A program made the translations under genes and the position numbers. A DNA stretch of 64,000 nucleotides, taken from contig NZ_BQXC01000001.1 in NCBI RefSeq assembly GCF_022836435.1, forward strand, positions 782,400-846,399, given 5' to 3'. Shown in pieces: positions 17,590 through 26,221 of this stretch; position 1 is the stretch's first letter, and every line of letters begins with the position of its first letter. Source of the DNA: Nitrosomonas sp. PY1. Its GTDB lineage: Bacteria; Pseudomonadota; Gammaproteobacteria; Burkholderiales; Nitrosomonadaceae. Below the pieces are notes generated by a model that searched no databases, was not told the DNA's origin, and saw nothing but the letters and a program-made list of their open reading frames with translations.

Positions 17590-19242
17590 ATGAATATTAT
17601 CAATACCACAGAATTTCAGGAAAAAATACATACTTTGGCAACATCATTTGCTCAACAGTTACCCGAAAAAGTAAGTGAGATCGAAGTGCTGTGGAATACG
17701 TTGGAAAAAGACTGGAATTTAGAGAATGTACAGAATCTACATCGATTACTGCATAATTTAGTCAGTGAAAGTAAAGTATTTGGCCATTCTGAAATCAGTG
17801 CTCATAGTAGCGCAGTTGAGCAGCTTATCAAGAATACGCTACAAAACGAGTTTCGCCCAGATTCGCCTCACTCGGCAGTAATTCAGCGTCAGCTTGCCGA
17901 ATTAAAGCGACTCATGCATCAATCAACAAAAACTATAGATATCGGAGAATGGAGTAACCAAACGGTCACGGTGAATTCTCAAGATTCCTGTGTGATTTTT
18001 GTTGTCGAGGATGATGTGGAGGCGTCCCAAGAGCTGGCACTACAATTACGTTATTATGGTTATGAAGTAGAAGTGTTCAATCACTTGGATAAGTTTCGTT
18101 CCGCAATTCAGGATTGTGCCGGAGCGATTGTTCTGATGGATGTCGAGTTTCCAGAAGATGAAATAGGCGGTATCCATTTTATGAAACAAATCCAGCGGGA
18201 ATTGAAACAACTGGTCAAAGTGATATTTATTTCTGTGCACGATACTTTGCAGTATCGGTTGGAAGCTGTAAGAGCTGGGGGTATAGCCTATTTCACTAAG
18301 CCGATTAATTCAACTGAATTGATCGATCAATTGGATTTGATAACGGCCTCGCAGGTTCAAGAGCCCTTTAGGATCATGATCGTGGAAGATAGTTCTATTT
18401 CGTTGACTTATTATTCAGTGGTACTGGAACAGGCTGAAATGCATATCAAAGCGTTGTTGGATCCGATGAAACTACTGGAATCTCTAAGTAATTTCAACCC
18501 GGATCTCATTTTGATGGATTTGTATTTGCCGGGTTGCAATGGTATCGAACTAGCTAAAGTTGTGCGACAAATGGATGGTTTTCAGAATATTCCGATTGTG
18601 CATCTTGTGAACGAAAATGACCTTAACACGCAATCTGATGTCATTAATTTCCGTGGCGGCGATTTCTTAATCAAACCTATTAGCCCAATGCAATTGGTCG
18701 CAGCTATTACATCGCGTGTTTCCAGGATGCGATCGTTACATGCATTAATGATTCTCGATGGACCGACGGGTTTATTAAACCATACGGCTATTAAAGAAGA
18801 ATTGGCACGTGAAGTAACACGATCTAACCGATTAAAAACCCCCTTGTCACTTGCAATGATTGATGTCGACTCTTTTAAGAAAATTAATGATGCTTATGGT
18901 CATGCTGCTGGAGATCGTGTGGTTAAAAGTTTGGCGAGGCTACTGAAGCAGCGTTTACGTGAAACTGATATCGTCGGACGATATGGCGGTGATGAGTTTT
19001 ATGTCATTTTAAATGACACCGATGCAGTGTCGGCAGCAAAAGTAATTGATGAGATCCGTTGTGTATTCAATCGTTCGATGCATTTAAGTCAAGACAGTGA
19101 ATTTTTTGTCAGTTTTAGTTGTGGTATTTCTGACCTAACACACTTTTCTGATGTTGCTGGTTTATGTGAGGCTGCTGAAAAAGCAATGTTCCAAGCGAAA
19201 CAAAGAGGGCGAAATAAGGTGATTGTTAATACAGGAGACTGA
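17590..19242 (+). CDS. Hpt-REC-REC-GGDEF diguanylate cyclase
   Basis: A 550-residue cytoplasmic signalling protein. An N-terminal Hpt-like helical domain has candidate phospho-His55 (LLHNLVSESKVFG). REC1 (about 134-252) has VVEDD and phospho-acceptor Asp184 (LMDVEFP) with Lys in FTKP. REC2 (about 260-378) has IVEDS and Asp310 (LMDLYLP), but the usual Thr/Ser after strand 4 appears replaced (VHLVNEND). The GGDEF domain (about 385-550) is intact: GGDEF at 466-470, with RETD (457-460) five residues before it, the c-di-GMP inhibitory-site spacing. It should make c-di-GMP under control of a phosphorelay. No partner kinase is adjacent. Confidence 0.9.
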   Translation: MNIINTTEFQEKIHTLATSFAQQLPEKVSEIEVLWNTLEKDWNLENVQNLHRLLHNLVSESKVFGHSEISAHSSAVEQLIKNTLQNEFRPDSPHSAVIQRQLAELKRLMHQSTKTIDIGEWSNQTVTVNSQDSCVIFVVEDDVEASQELALQLRYYGYEVEVFNHLDKFRSAIQDCAGAIVLMDVEFPEDEIGGIHFMKQIQRELKQLVKVIFISVHDTLQYRLEAVRAGGIAYFTKPINSTELIDQLDLITASQVQEPFRIMIVEDSSISLTYYSVVLEQAEMHIKALLDPMKLLESLSNFNPDLILMDLYLPGCNGIELAKVVRQMDGFQNIPIVHLVNENDLNTQSDVINFRGGDFLIKPISPMQLVAAITSRVSRMRSLHALMILDGPTGLLNHTAIKEELAREVTRSNRLKTPLSLAMIDVDSFKKINDAYGHAAGDRVVKSLARLLKQRLRETDIVGRYGGDEFYVILNDTDAVSAAKVIDEIRCVFNRSMHLSQDSEFFVSFSCGISDLTHFSDVAGLCEAAEKAMFQAKQRGRNKVIVNTGD

Positions 19243-19374
19243 TCGCGGATTAATATTTACAGACATCAGTGTTAATGAGTCGGCAGTTGATTGCTCAGAC
19301 CTAACGAATTTCAGTGTAAATAATTGGTGTATTTTGGGAAGTGTTGTGATGCTTTGGATCGCTGAATTTCATCA

Positions 19375-20520
19375 ATGAGAAAGTATAGTTTATGTTTATG
19401 GCTGTTAGCGGGATTGGTAAGTGGGTTGATTATCCATGCAGCGGCTGTAGCGGAAACCAAATCAATTGGGCCTAAGCCCATTATCAGTACGGACATCACA
19501 AAAGGTACGCTATTTGTGAAGCCGAACGGAACAGGTACATTCTGTATACTAGTCCAGCCTTGTGATATTTGGATTGCTGCGCTGAAAGCAAAGGCTGGAG
19601 ATGTAATATTTTTGCGGGGCGGTACTTATAATCTCTACAAAAACCTAAGAATTATGAATACTGGAACAGCTACGGCGCCTGTTGTATATGAAAGTTATCC
19701 GGGAGAGCTAGCGGTATTTGATGGAAGCCAACATGCAAAAGGTACAAACATCTACATTGGCGTTAATGGTAACTTTATACATGTGCGTGGGATTGAGATC
19801 AAGAATATGCCTGTTCAAGGAATTTGGGTTGGTGGATCGGACAATTTAATAGATGGTGTGTATGCGCACCATAATGGACTATCTGGCATTCAGGTTTCGA
19901 CTCATGGGGATGGTACCGGAGGTTCTAGAAATATTATTCGTAATTCCACTTCATCATACAATTCTGGAGTTGGCGTTTATGATTCCACGTATGACAACGG
20001 GGGAAACTCTGACGGTATTGCGATCTCCACCGGATTAGACAACCGTATTGAGAATTGCTTGGTGCATCACAATTCTGATGATGGCATCGACACTTGGCGG
20101 TCTGTCAATACTTATGTTGGATATAGCATCGCACATTCAAACGGTGCGGGTGACGGGGATGGCAATGGCATTAAGGCTGGCGGTACTTATCCAAGTGCGA
20201 ATACGGTTGTTGACCATAATATTGCTTATTCCAATAGAACTAGGGGCTTTACGAGCAACGCCGGTGTCAACGTTAAGTTTACCCATAACACTTCATGGAA
20301 TAATGGCTTGTATGCTTTTGCGTTAGATTCTCATACCAAAGCATTTGATAACATTGGCGTGGGGACAGCTTATAAATCTTCAGCAGCTATCAATATCGTT
20401 GAAGAGAATAATTCATGGCAGCGTTCTGGAAACGTTGCTTTTATCAGTACAGATAGTAATTCGGTCGATTTTCTAAAACCTGCCGGTAGTGGAGGTTTTG
20501 AGGACATCGGGGCGATGTAA
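19375..20520 (+). CDS. Secreted right-handed beta-helix protein
   Basis: A 381-residue exported protein: signal peptide residues 1-26 (ending AVAE), then FVKPNGTG...WIAALKAKAGDVIFLRGGTY, the start typical of pectate-lyase-like parallel beta-helix proteins. Repeated NxI.N...HHN turns follow (GVYAHHNGLSGIQV, CLVHHNSDDGIDTW, SIAHSNGAGDGDGNGIKAGG), each about one helical coil. Such folds act on or bind polysaccharide (lyases, epimerases, tail-spike-like proteins). No catalytic set can be assigned, so function is unknown. It is the last apparently intact gene before the decayed island. Confidence 0.85.
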   Translation: MRKYSLCLWLLAGLVSGLIIHAAAVAETKSIGPKPIISTDITKGTLFVKPNGTGTFCILVQPCDIWIAALKAKAGDVIFLRGGTYNLYKNLRIMNTGTATAPVVYESYPGELAVFDGSQHAKGTNIYIGVNGNFIHVRGIEIKNMPVQGIWVGGSDNLIDGVYAHHNGLSGIQVSTHGDGTGGSRNIIRNSTSSYNSGVGVYDSTYDNGGNSDGIAISTGLDNRIENCLVHHNSDDGIDTWRSVNTYVGYSIAHSNGAGDGDGNGIKAGGTYPSANTVVDHNIAYSNRTRGFTSNAGVNVKFTHNTSWNNGLYAFALDSHTKAFDNIGVGTAYKSSAAINIVEENNSWQRSGNVAFISTDSNSVDFLKPAGSGGFEDIGAM

Positions 20521-20533
20521 TCAATGCACGCTT

Positions 20534-20947
20534 TCAAAGAAACATACGCTTAATTGCTCGCTGGTAATGATTGGGCAAAGTAGATAATTTTTCTACAAAG
20601 ACTGTAAAATCATTGTGATTAAATTGGAACCTGGCTTCATCAATGATTGCTGTAAAACCCTTTTCACAATTCATTTCAAAAATTTCCCGAAACGCGGTAT
20701 CCACGGCATTACGCTGACTACCTAGCAATAACAACTATGCCTCAAACGGTGGTGCTGGATTATCTTCCTTCATGGCGGTGAAATCCAAATCTTGAAACAA
20801 ATTTCTCTCATGAAAGTATCGGGCGAGTAAAGCATTGAGGACCTACCGGAAGAAAGAATAGTGCCGCGACATGTATTCATTTCCTTGGTAGATGGTAGAA
20901 TCGTTTAGATGATTCAATGCTACATTACTGTAATTATCGCATTTCAA
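20534..20947 (-). pseudogene. Broken gene of unrecognised family with two in-frame TAG stops
   Basis: Read on the minus strand in one frame from about 20947 to the TGA at 20534, the translation is protein-like throughout. It includes NHLNDSTIYQGNEYMSRHY, stop, LNALLARYFHERNLFQDLDF, TAMKEDNPAPPFEA, stop, then SQRNAVDTAFREIFEMNCEK, GFTAIIDEARFQF and LSTLPNHYQRAIKRMF. The two interruptions, at about 20848 and 20735, are both TAG in an otherwise sensible sequence, as expected for a gene decaying by point mutation. I do not recognise the family. It sits head to head with the hsdM stub and probably belongs to the same accessory island. Confidence 0.6.
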
Positions 20948-20960
20948 ATACTAAGAATGT

Positions 20961-21322
20961 ATGGCCATCAAAAAATCCGAAAGCTACTCTTTCCTTTGGT
21001 CAAGTTGTGATAAATTCGTGGCGGAATGGATACCAACCAGTACAAGGATTATGTACTGGTGATGTTGTTCGTCAAATATGTCAGCGATAAATATGCCGAT
21101 CAGCCATTTGCCTCGATCAATACTCCGCCAGGCGCGAGTTTCAGGGATATGGTGACGCTAAAAGGTAAGCCAACTATCGGCTATGACATCAACAAGAAAA
21201 TCATCGCGCTGCTAGTCGATGCCAAACTCGCCAAATACTGGAACACCAAGCAATGCATGGTGCAAAATCTGCTGGCATCGACTGTTCTGTTGAAAATTCT
21301 TTCGGAAAAGGAGCCGATATGA
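20961..21322 (+). pseudogene. Type I restriction-modification methyltransferase HsdM, N-terminal stub with frameshift
   Basis: The ATG at 20961 begins MAIKKSESYSFLWSSCDK, the N-terminal start of HsdM helical domain. The frame is then lost; the continuation LRGGMDTNQYKDYVLVMLFV reads in another frame (ATG 21026 region). Comparison with the usual family wording CDELRGGMD suggests a one-base deletion near 21015-21016. After DKYADQPFASINTPPGASF and MVTLKGKPTIGYDINKKI the similarity to HsdM fades. The whole SAM-binding methylase domain (NPPF motif) is missing. The remaining frame stops at 21322, with its TGA overlapping the ATG of the next gene. It cannot be a working methylase. Confidence 0.85.
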
Positions 21323-22836
21323 AAATTTCGACCATACTTGATCACATCGATAACGGTCACATGGCATTGCCAGAGTTTCAGCGCGGCTATGTATGGAACA
21401 AGGAACAGGTGCGTGGTTTATTTGACTCGCTTTATCGCAGGCACCCGGTCGGCGGCTTGTTGGTTTGGGCAGCTGACTCATCTGGTGCAGCTTATCGGGG
21501 TGATGGAGAACTTGCGCGAGGTATCGTCAAGCTCTTGCTGGATGGGCAGCAGCGTGTTACTTCTCTATACGGCGTGATACGCGGAAAAGCACCAAAGTTT
21601 TTCGATGGAAATCCGGCAGCCTTTACTGGATTGCAGTTTAATCTCGAAAACGAAATTTTCGCTTTTTACCAACCCATTAAAATGCAAGGCAACCCTTTAT
21701 GGATCGATGTCACAGCGATTATGCAAGAGGGAAATGGTGGAATGGGTGAATTTATCACCAAAATTGTCAGCTCGCCAGAACTGGCAGCGTATATTGGTGA
21801 TTACACTTCACGTATGAGCCGATTATTGGCCATACTGGATATCGAACTGCATATCGATGAAGTGACGGGATCAGATAAAACATTGGATGTCGTAGTCGAC
21901 ATTTTTAACCGGGTAAATAGCGGCGGCACAAAGTTATCCAAAGGTGATCTGGCTTTGGCTAAGATCTGCGCAGATTGGCCTGAAGCGCGAGATAGCATGA
22001 AACAAAAAATCAAGGAATGGCATCAGGCTGGGTATGACTTTAACCTGGATTGGTTGTTGCGTTCAGTTAACACGGTGCTGACGGGTGAAGCCAAGTTTCA
22101 GTACTTGCATGATAAAGATGTAGAACAAATTCAAGCTGGTTTGAAGCGTGCGTCAAAATATATTGATACCAGTTTGAACCTGATTGCCGGACGACTGGGG
22201 CTGGATCATGATCAAGTGTTATTCGGTCGTTTTGCAATCCCTGTCATGGTGCGTTACCTTGATCTGCATGGCGGCTCATTGAATGAAATCGACCGGGATA
22301 AACTATTGTTCTGGTTTGCAGAGGGAGGCATGTGGGGGCGTTTTTCGGGATCGACAGAGTCCTTTATCGATAAGGACCTGGAAGTGTTATCCAATGAAAA
22401 TAATAGCCTTGACGCCCTGCTGGAACAGTTACGGCTTTGGCATGGAGGATTGCGCATAGAATCGGGGCATTTCACAGGATGGAGCCTGGGTGCACGTTTC
22501 TATCCGGTTTTATATATGCTGACTCGCATGGGTGAAGCGTGTGACTGGGGTACAGGATTGCCGTTAAGGGCCAATTTGCTGGGTAGGATGAGTCGGTTGG
22601 AAGTACATCATATTTTCCCTAAAGCGCAATTGTATAAACGCAACTACCGAAAAAATGAAGTCAATGCCCTTGCCAATTTCTGTTTCTTAACCAAGGATAC
22701 TAACCTGAATATCAGTGATCATTTGCCTCAGATTTACTTTTCTGAAGTAGAAGAAAAACATCCTGGTGCGCCTACTCAATGGATACCAATGGATACCAAT
22801 GGATACAGCGCTATGGCGAATCGAGAACTATCGTGA
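21319..22836 (+). CDS. DUF262/HNH (GmrSD-like) protein, C-terminus shifted by a 10-bp repeat
   Basis: A 505-residue protein related to GmrS/GmrD-type restriction proteins. The N-terminal DUF262 (ParB-like) domain has LPEFQRGYVW (residues 18-26) and DGQQRVTSL (75-83), its nucleotide-binding signatures. The C-terminal HNH nuclease has VHHIFPK (His430-His431) and NALANFCFLTKDTN. ATG 21319 lies behind an AAGGAG site and overlaps the hsdM stub stop. Near the end, three tandem copies of CAATGGATAC (22777-22806) put the frame out, giving the tail NGYSAMANRELS. Removing one copy restores DTALWRIENYRDFLEQRKIL and a stop at 22873 (514 residues). Only the last 20 or so residues differ, so activity may survive. 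In cells it may act as a modification-dependent or nucleotide-regulated nuclease; that is family inference. Confidence 0.82.
   Translation: MKISTILDHIDNGHMALPEFQRGYVWNKEQVRGLFDSLYRRHPVGGLLVWAADSSGAAYRGDGELARGIVKLLLDGQQRVTSLYGVIRGKAPKFFDGNPAAFTGLQFNLENEIFAFYQPIKMQGNPLWIDVTAIMQEGNGGMGEFITKIVSSPELAAYIGDYTSRMSRLLAILDIELHIDEVTGSDKTLDVVVDIFNRVNSGGTKLSKGDLALAKICADWPEARDSMKQKIKEWHQAGYDFNLDWLLRSVNTVLTGEAKFQYLHDKDVEQIQAGLKRASKYIDTSLNLIAGRLGLDHDQVLFGRFAIPVMVRYLDLHGGSLNEIDRDKLLFWFAEGGMWGRFSGSTESFIDKDLEVLSNENNSLDALLEQLRLWHGGLRIESGHFTGWSLGARFYPVLYMLTRMGEACDWGTGLPLRANLLGRMSRLEVHHIFPKAQLYKRNYRKNEVNALANFCFLTKDTNLNISDHLPQIYFSEVEEKHPGAPTQWIPMDTNGYSAMANRELS
22777..22806 (+). repeat. Three perfect tandem copies of a 10-bp unit at a coding frame break
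   Basis: The unit CAATGGATAC occurs at 22777-22786, 22787-22796 and 22797-22806 without mismatch. A 10-bp unit changes the reading frame with each copy gained or lost. With two copies the DUF262/HNH gene reads on to 22873; with three it stops at 22836. Replication slippage could switch between these states. Confidence 0.9.
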
Positions 22837-22877
22837 TTTTCTCGAACAGCGGAAGATACTGTTGGCCGAATAAACGT

Positions 22878-23258
22878 ATGGCATCGCTACTGCATAACGA
22901 TTACCAATGGTTGGAAGGTGAAGTCAAGAGTTATTCGGAAAGCATTGTGCTGGGCGGTATAACCAGTGCAGCAGAAGAATCTGCGTTGGAAGAGCTGAAC
23001 AACTGGGTTCTAGCTCAGGGATTGCCTCTTGGTATCATTTCTTACGATTACACAGACAAAGAAACGGGTCAACAAAAAGCCGTCTTTGATTTGGCATGGC
23101 CAGATGGCATCCAGGAAGGATTGAGCGATCCCATCGCTGTGATGTTGGATGAAGAAAAAGAAGCGATTGCGCTGGCCAGTCAAGCTGGTTTCCGGTGTTT
23201 TACCAGCACCGCAGAGTGTAAGCGTTACATCGAGACCGAGATTCTTGCTGCTGAGTAG
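22878..23258 (+). CDS. Hypothetical protein of the type I restriction island
   Basis: A 126-residue soluble protein starting MASLLHNDYQWLEGEV. I chose ATG 22878, four bases after the ancestral stop of the DUF262 gene (22873), over the longer frame from 22779, whose leader is the DUF262 3' end read out of frame. The product is acidic, without signal or membrane span. LDEEKEAIALASQAGFRCFT resembles a small recognition or regulatory domain, but I do not recognise the family. It lies between the DUF262 gene and the hsdR stub, two bases before the latter, so it belonged to the same operon. It appears intact. Confidence 0.75.
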   Translation: MASLLHNDYQWLEGEVKSYSESIVLGGITSAAEESALEELNNWVLAQGLPLGIISYDYTDKETGQQKAVFDLAWPDGIQEGLSDPIAVMLDEEKEAIALASQAGFRCFTSTAECKRYIETEILAAE

Positions 23259-23260
23259 TC

Positions 23261-23651
23261 ATGTCAATTATTAATAAATCAGAACGCGCGAAACAAAGCC
23301 GTATCGTGAACCTGTTCTGCGAGCAGTTTGGTTATACCTGTCTCGGTAGAGGAATCGATGGCGAATTCTTCTTTTGCCGATATGCCGATCCTGGGAGTCA
23401 TTGTGAAAAGCAGCATCGCCGAGGCATCGGTACTATGTCAAGCGGCATCAAAGCGAATCAAGAAGCGGTGTCGGAAACCATCGAAAACAACGTACGCAGC
23501 CATATCATCAAAAACCACCTGCTCTTCGGTGTGCTTTGAACAAATGTTGACGATTCTGGATGAAATCATCAAGCAGGGTGCTCTTAATTATCAGGAATAT
23601 CTGCAAAAGATCGCCGATCTGGTCAACAAGGAGCAAAAAAGTGTCTACTGA
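23261..23651 (+). pseudogene. Type I restriction endonuclease HsdR, internally deleted and frameshifted stub
   Basis: ATG 23261 begins MSIINKSERAKQSRIVNLFC, the HsdR N-terminus (compare the family pattern KSERxTQNRVI). After about 30 residues the sequence jumps, and NQEAVSETIENNVRSHIIKN, a typical HsdR C-terminal segment, follows. A further frame change near 23520 leads into FEQMLTILDEIIKQGALNYQ and EYLQKIADLVNKEQKS, the usual C-terminal end, stopping at 23651. Hence the nuclease and helicase motor domains, nearly a thousand residues, have been deleted, leaving the two ends. It cannot restrict DNA. Confidence 0.85.
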
Positions 23652-24366
23652 CATTGCAACCATGAGACTGAGTGATCTTGATGTGGAAGTTATCCATAAA
23701 AACATCAAGAATGTTCATTTAAGCGTCCATCCACCGGATGGCAGAGTCAAAGTGTCGGCACCGGTCAGCATGGCACCGGATACCGTCCGGGTATTTGTGA
23801 TATCCAAGCTGGGATGGATCAAGAAACAGCAAACAAAGTTACGGTTACAGGAGCGCGAAGCGCCTCGGGAGTATATCGACCGTGAAATCCATTATGTCTG
23901 GGGAAAGCGCTATCTGCTTAAGCTTGATGAAGAAGACGTGCCACCATCCGTTGAATTGAAACACGGCAAAATGATTCTGTCGGTACGTCCTGGAACGAAC
24001 CGAGAAAGAAGGCAGGGTATTCTTGAAGCCTGGTATCGCAATAATCTGAAACAATCGATTCCGATGTTGATCGAAAAGTGGCAGCCGCGTATGAGTGTAT
24101 CTGTGCAAAGGTTTTACGTGCAAAGAATGAAAACCAAGTGGGGTAGTTGCAACTTTCATTCCGGCAGTATCCGGATCAATACGGAATTGGCGATGAAACC
24201 GCTGGTTTGCTTAGAGTACGTCGTAGTGCACGAAATGACTCATCTGTTGGAACCAACGCATAACAGCCGTTTTATTGCTTTGATGGACCAATTCATGCCG
24301 AAATGGAGATCTTATCGGGAAGAATTGAATCGTTTACCAGCCAGGTATGAAGATTGGGATAACTGA
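23641..24366 (+). CDS. YgjP-like M48-family metallopeptidase
   Basis: A 241-residue zinc metallopeptidase of the YgjP/DUF45 type. It has the zinc motif HEMTHLLEPTH: His197, Glu198, His201, with third ligand His207. The family stretch TKWGSCNFHSGSIRINTEL precedes it. GTG 23641 is preferred: AAGGAG lies seven bases before it, and it overlaps the last 11 bases of the hsdR stub. Genes of this family often follow hsdR in type I restriction operons, which explains the location. All motifs are intact although the restriction genes are destroyed, suggesting either recent decay or a role independent of them. Confidence 0.88.
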   Translation: MSTDIATMRLSDLDVEVIHKNIKNVHLSVHPPDGRVKVSAPVSMAPDTVRVFVISKLGWIKKQQTKLRLQEREAPREYIDREIHYVWGKRYLLKLDEEDVPPSVELKHGKMILSVRPGTNRERRQGILEAWYRNNLKQSIPMLIEKWQPRMSVSVQRFYVQRMKTKWGSCNFHSGSIRINTELAMKPLVCLEYVVVHEMTHLLEPTHNSRFIALMDQFMPKWRSYREELNRLPARYEDWDN

Positions 24367-24385
24367 TCTTATTTCAAGTTCTTAT

Positions 24386-24461
24386 TGGCGTCCCCAAGGG
24401 GATTCGAACCCCTGTTACCGCCGTGAAAGGGCGATGTCCTAGGCCTCTAGACGATGGGGAC
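24386..24461 (-). tRNA. tRNA-Glu (anticodon TTC)
   Basis: On the minus strand the 76-base sequence begins GTCCCCATCGTCTAGAGGCC, forms all four arms, has anticodon TTC in the loop CTTTCAC, contains GGTTCGAATCC in the T arm and ends in encoded CCA. The acceptor stem GTCCCCA pairs with TGGGGAC apart from the usual edges. Its 3' end faces the decayed restriction island 20 bp away. Confidence 0.96.
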
Positions 24462-24496
24462 TTTCAATATCTTGATTTATTGATGTCCGTAACAAC

Positions 24497-24572
<76 letters not shown>

Positions 24573-24625
24573 TTAATCGAAGGAACAGGGATTATACTGA
24601 CGCACTGAAGGCTTGTAAAGGAACT

Positions 24626-26020
24626 TCATTTTGAAGCCTTGTCCAAACAAGCCGCTATGCGAGCAAGTGTTTCGTCGCGACCTAATAGTTCAAGAACAGC
24701 ATCAATCGATGGGGTATGTACTTCGCCGGTTGTCATGATCCTTAGCGGCATAGCGATTTTAGGAAGTTTCACATCATGTGTTTTTGCCGTATTTTTGATA
24801 GCTTGATGAATCGATTCTCGCGTCCATTCAAGTTGTTTGAATGTATTTCTTAATTCAGTCAGTAATGATAAAGCTTCTGCATTCAAGTATTGCGCTTTTA
24901 ATTCATCAGATGGCTCTAAGTGTCGGTAGAAATAAATCGCTGCGTCGGCCAATTCTTCGAGCGTATTGACTCTTTCCTTGAGTAATTCAATGATTGAGTT
25001 GAGATTGGGGCCTGTTAAAACTTGGCAGTTATGCTTTTCAAGATATGGCGTAACCAGTTCCGCGAGTTGTTGATTATCCGTTTTTTTGAGATATTGTTGA
25101 TTGATCCAAAACAGTTTCTCGGGGTTGAATTTAGCCGGTGAGCGACTGATTGCTGATAAATCGAACCATTCCACCAGTTCTTCTTGACTGAATATTTCTT
25201 CGTCACCATGAGACCAGCCGAGTCTAGCCAAGTAGTTGAGCAATGCTTGCGGCAGATAGCCGTCGTCGCGATATTGCATGACGGATACGGCGCCATGCCG
25301 TTTGGATAATCGCTCTCCATTTGAACCTAAGATCATTGGTACGTGTGCATATTTGGGTAAAGTTGCGTCGAGTGCTTTAAGAATATTGATTTGCCGTGGC
25401 GTATTGTTGACGTGATCATCGCCGCGGATGACATGGGTAATATTCATGTCCAAGTCGTCCAGCACTACACTGAAGTTATAAGTAGGAATACCGTCACTTC
25501 TCATTAGTACCAAATCATCGAGTTCATGATTAGCCACGCTGATGTGGCCTTTGATTTCATCGTTGAATGTAACAAAACCACTGAGTGGGTTTTTTAAACG
25601 CAGTACCGGTTTTATGCCTGCAGGAGGGGTTTTATTGGAATCACGCCAGCGACCATCATATCGTGGTTTTAAACCAGCGGACAGTTGTTTTTCGCGCATT
25701 TCATCCAATTCCTCCTTGGAGGCATAACAGTAGTACGCTTGATTATCTTTGAGTAGTTGCTCAGCCACTTCTTGATAGCGTTGCAAGCGTTGCATCTGAT
25801 AAAAAGGACCTTCGTCATAGTCAAGCCCAAGCCATGACATGCCATCGAGAATGGCTTGAGTAGATTCCTTCGTTGAGCGCTCCTGGTCTGTATCTTCAAT
25901 ACGCAGGATAAATTTGCCGCCATATTTGCGTGCATAGGCCCATGAAAAAAGTGCTGTACGAGCACCGCCAATGTGTAAATAGCCGGTGGGGCTGGGGGCA
26001 AAACGGGTGCGAACGGTCAT
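24626..26020 (-). CDS. gltX: Glutamyl-tRNA synthetase
   Basis: Class I aminoacyl-tRNA synthetase that charges tRNA-Glu. The 464-residue product has RFAPSPTGYLHIGGARTALF (HIGH motif) at the N-terminus and LSKRHGAVSV (KMSKS loop) near residue 240. It also has the family segments RIEDTDQERS and NFSVVLDDLDMNITHVIRGD. The ATG at 26020 starts directly at MTVRTRFAPSPTG, as in other bacterial enzymes. It lies downstream of nothing on its strand and is followed by tRNA-Ala and tRNA-Glu, its own substrate, on the same strand. Confidence 0.97.
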   Translation of the reverse strand: MTVRTRFAPSPTGYLHIGGARTALFSWAYARKYGGKFILRIEDTDQERSTKESTQAILDGMSWLGLDYDEGPFYQMQRLQRYQEVAEQLLKDNQAYYCYASKEELDEMREKQLSAGLKPRYDGRWRDSNKTPPAGIKPVLRLKNPLSGFVTFNDEIKGHISVANHELDDLVLMRSDGIPTYNFSVVLDDLDMNITHVIRGDDHVNNTPRQINILKALDATLPKYAHVPMILGSNGERLSKRHGAVSVMQYRDDGYLPQALLNYLARLGWSHGDEEIFSQEELVEWFDLSAISRSPAKFNPEKLFWINQQYLKKTDNQQLAELVTPYLEKHNCQVLTGPNLNSIIELLKERVNTLEELADAAIYFYRHLEPSDELKAQYLNAEALSLLTELRNTFKQLEWTRESIHQAIKNTAKTHDVKLPKIAMPLRIMTTGEVHTPSIDAVLELLGRDETLARIAACLDKASK

Positions 26021-26221
26021 GATTTTATGTGTGATTGATAATGATTGGTAACTGTGAAGTGGTTACGCAGTTTACGCGAATCTGCTAACTTCGTGTTTGC
26101 CTTAGCAAAGATTCCATTTATATATTTTACCGCAATGCCATGAATAATTTTTGTGCATAAAGCTGGATATAATATGTACCGTTTGTATGCATTTGTTTAC
26201 TGATAAAGTGATTGATTATCG

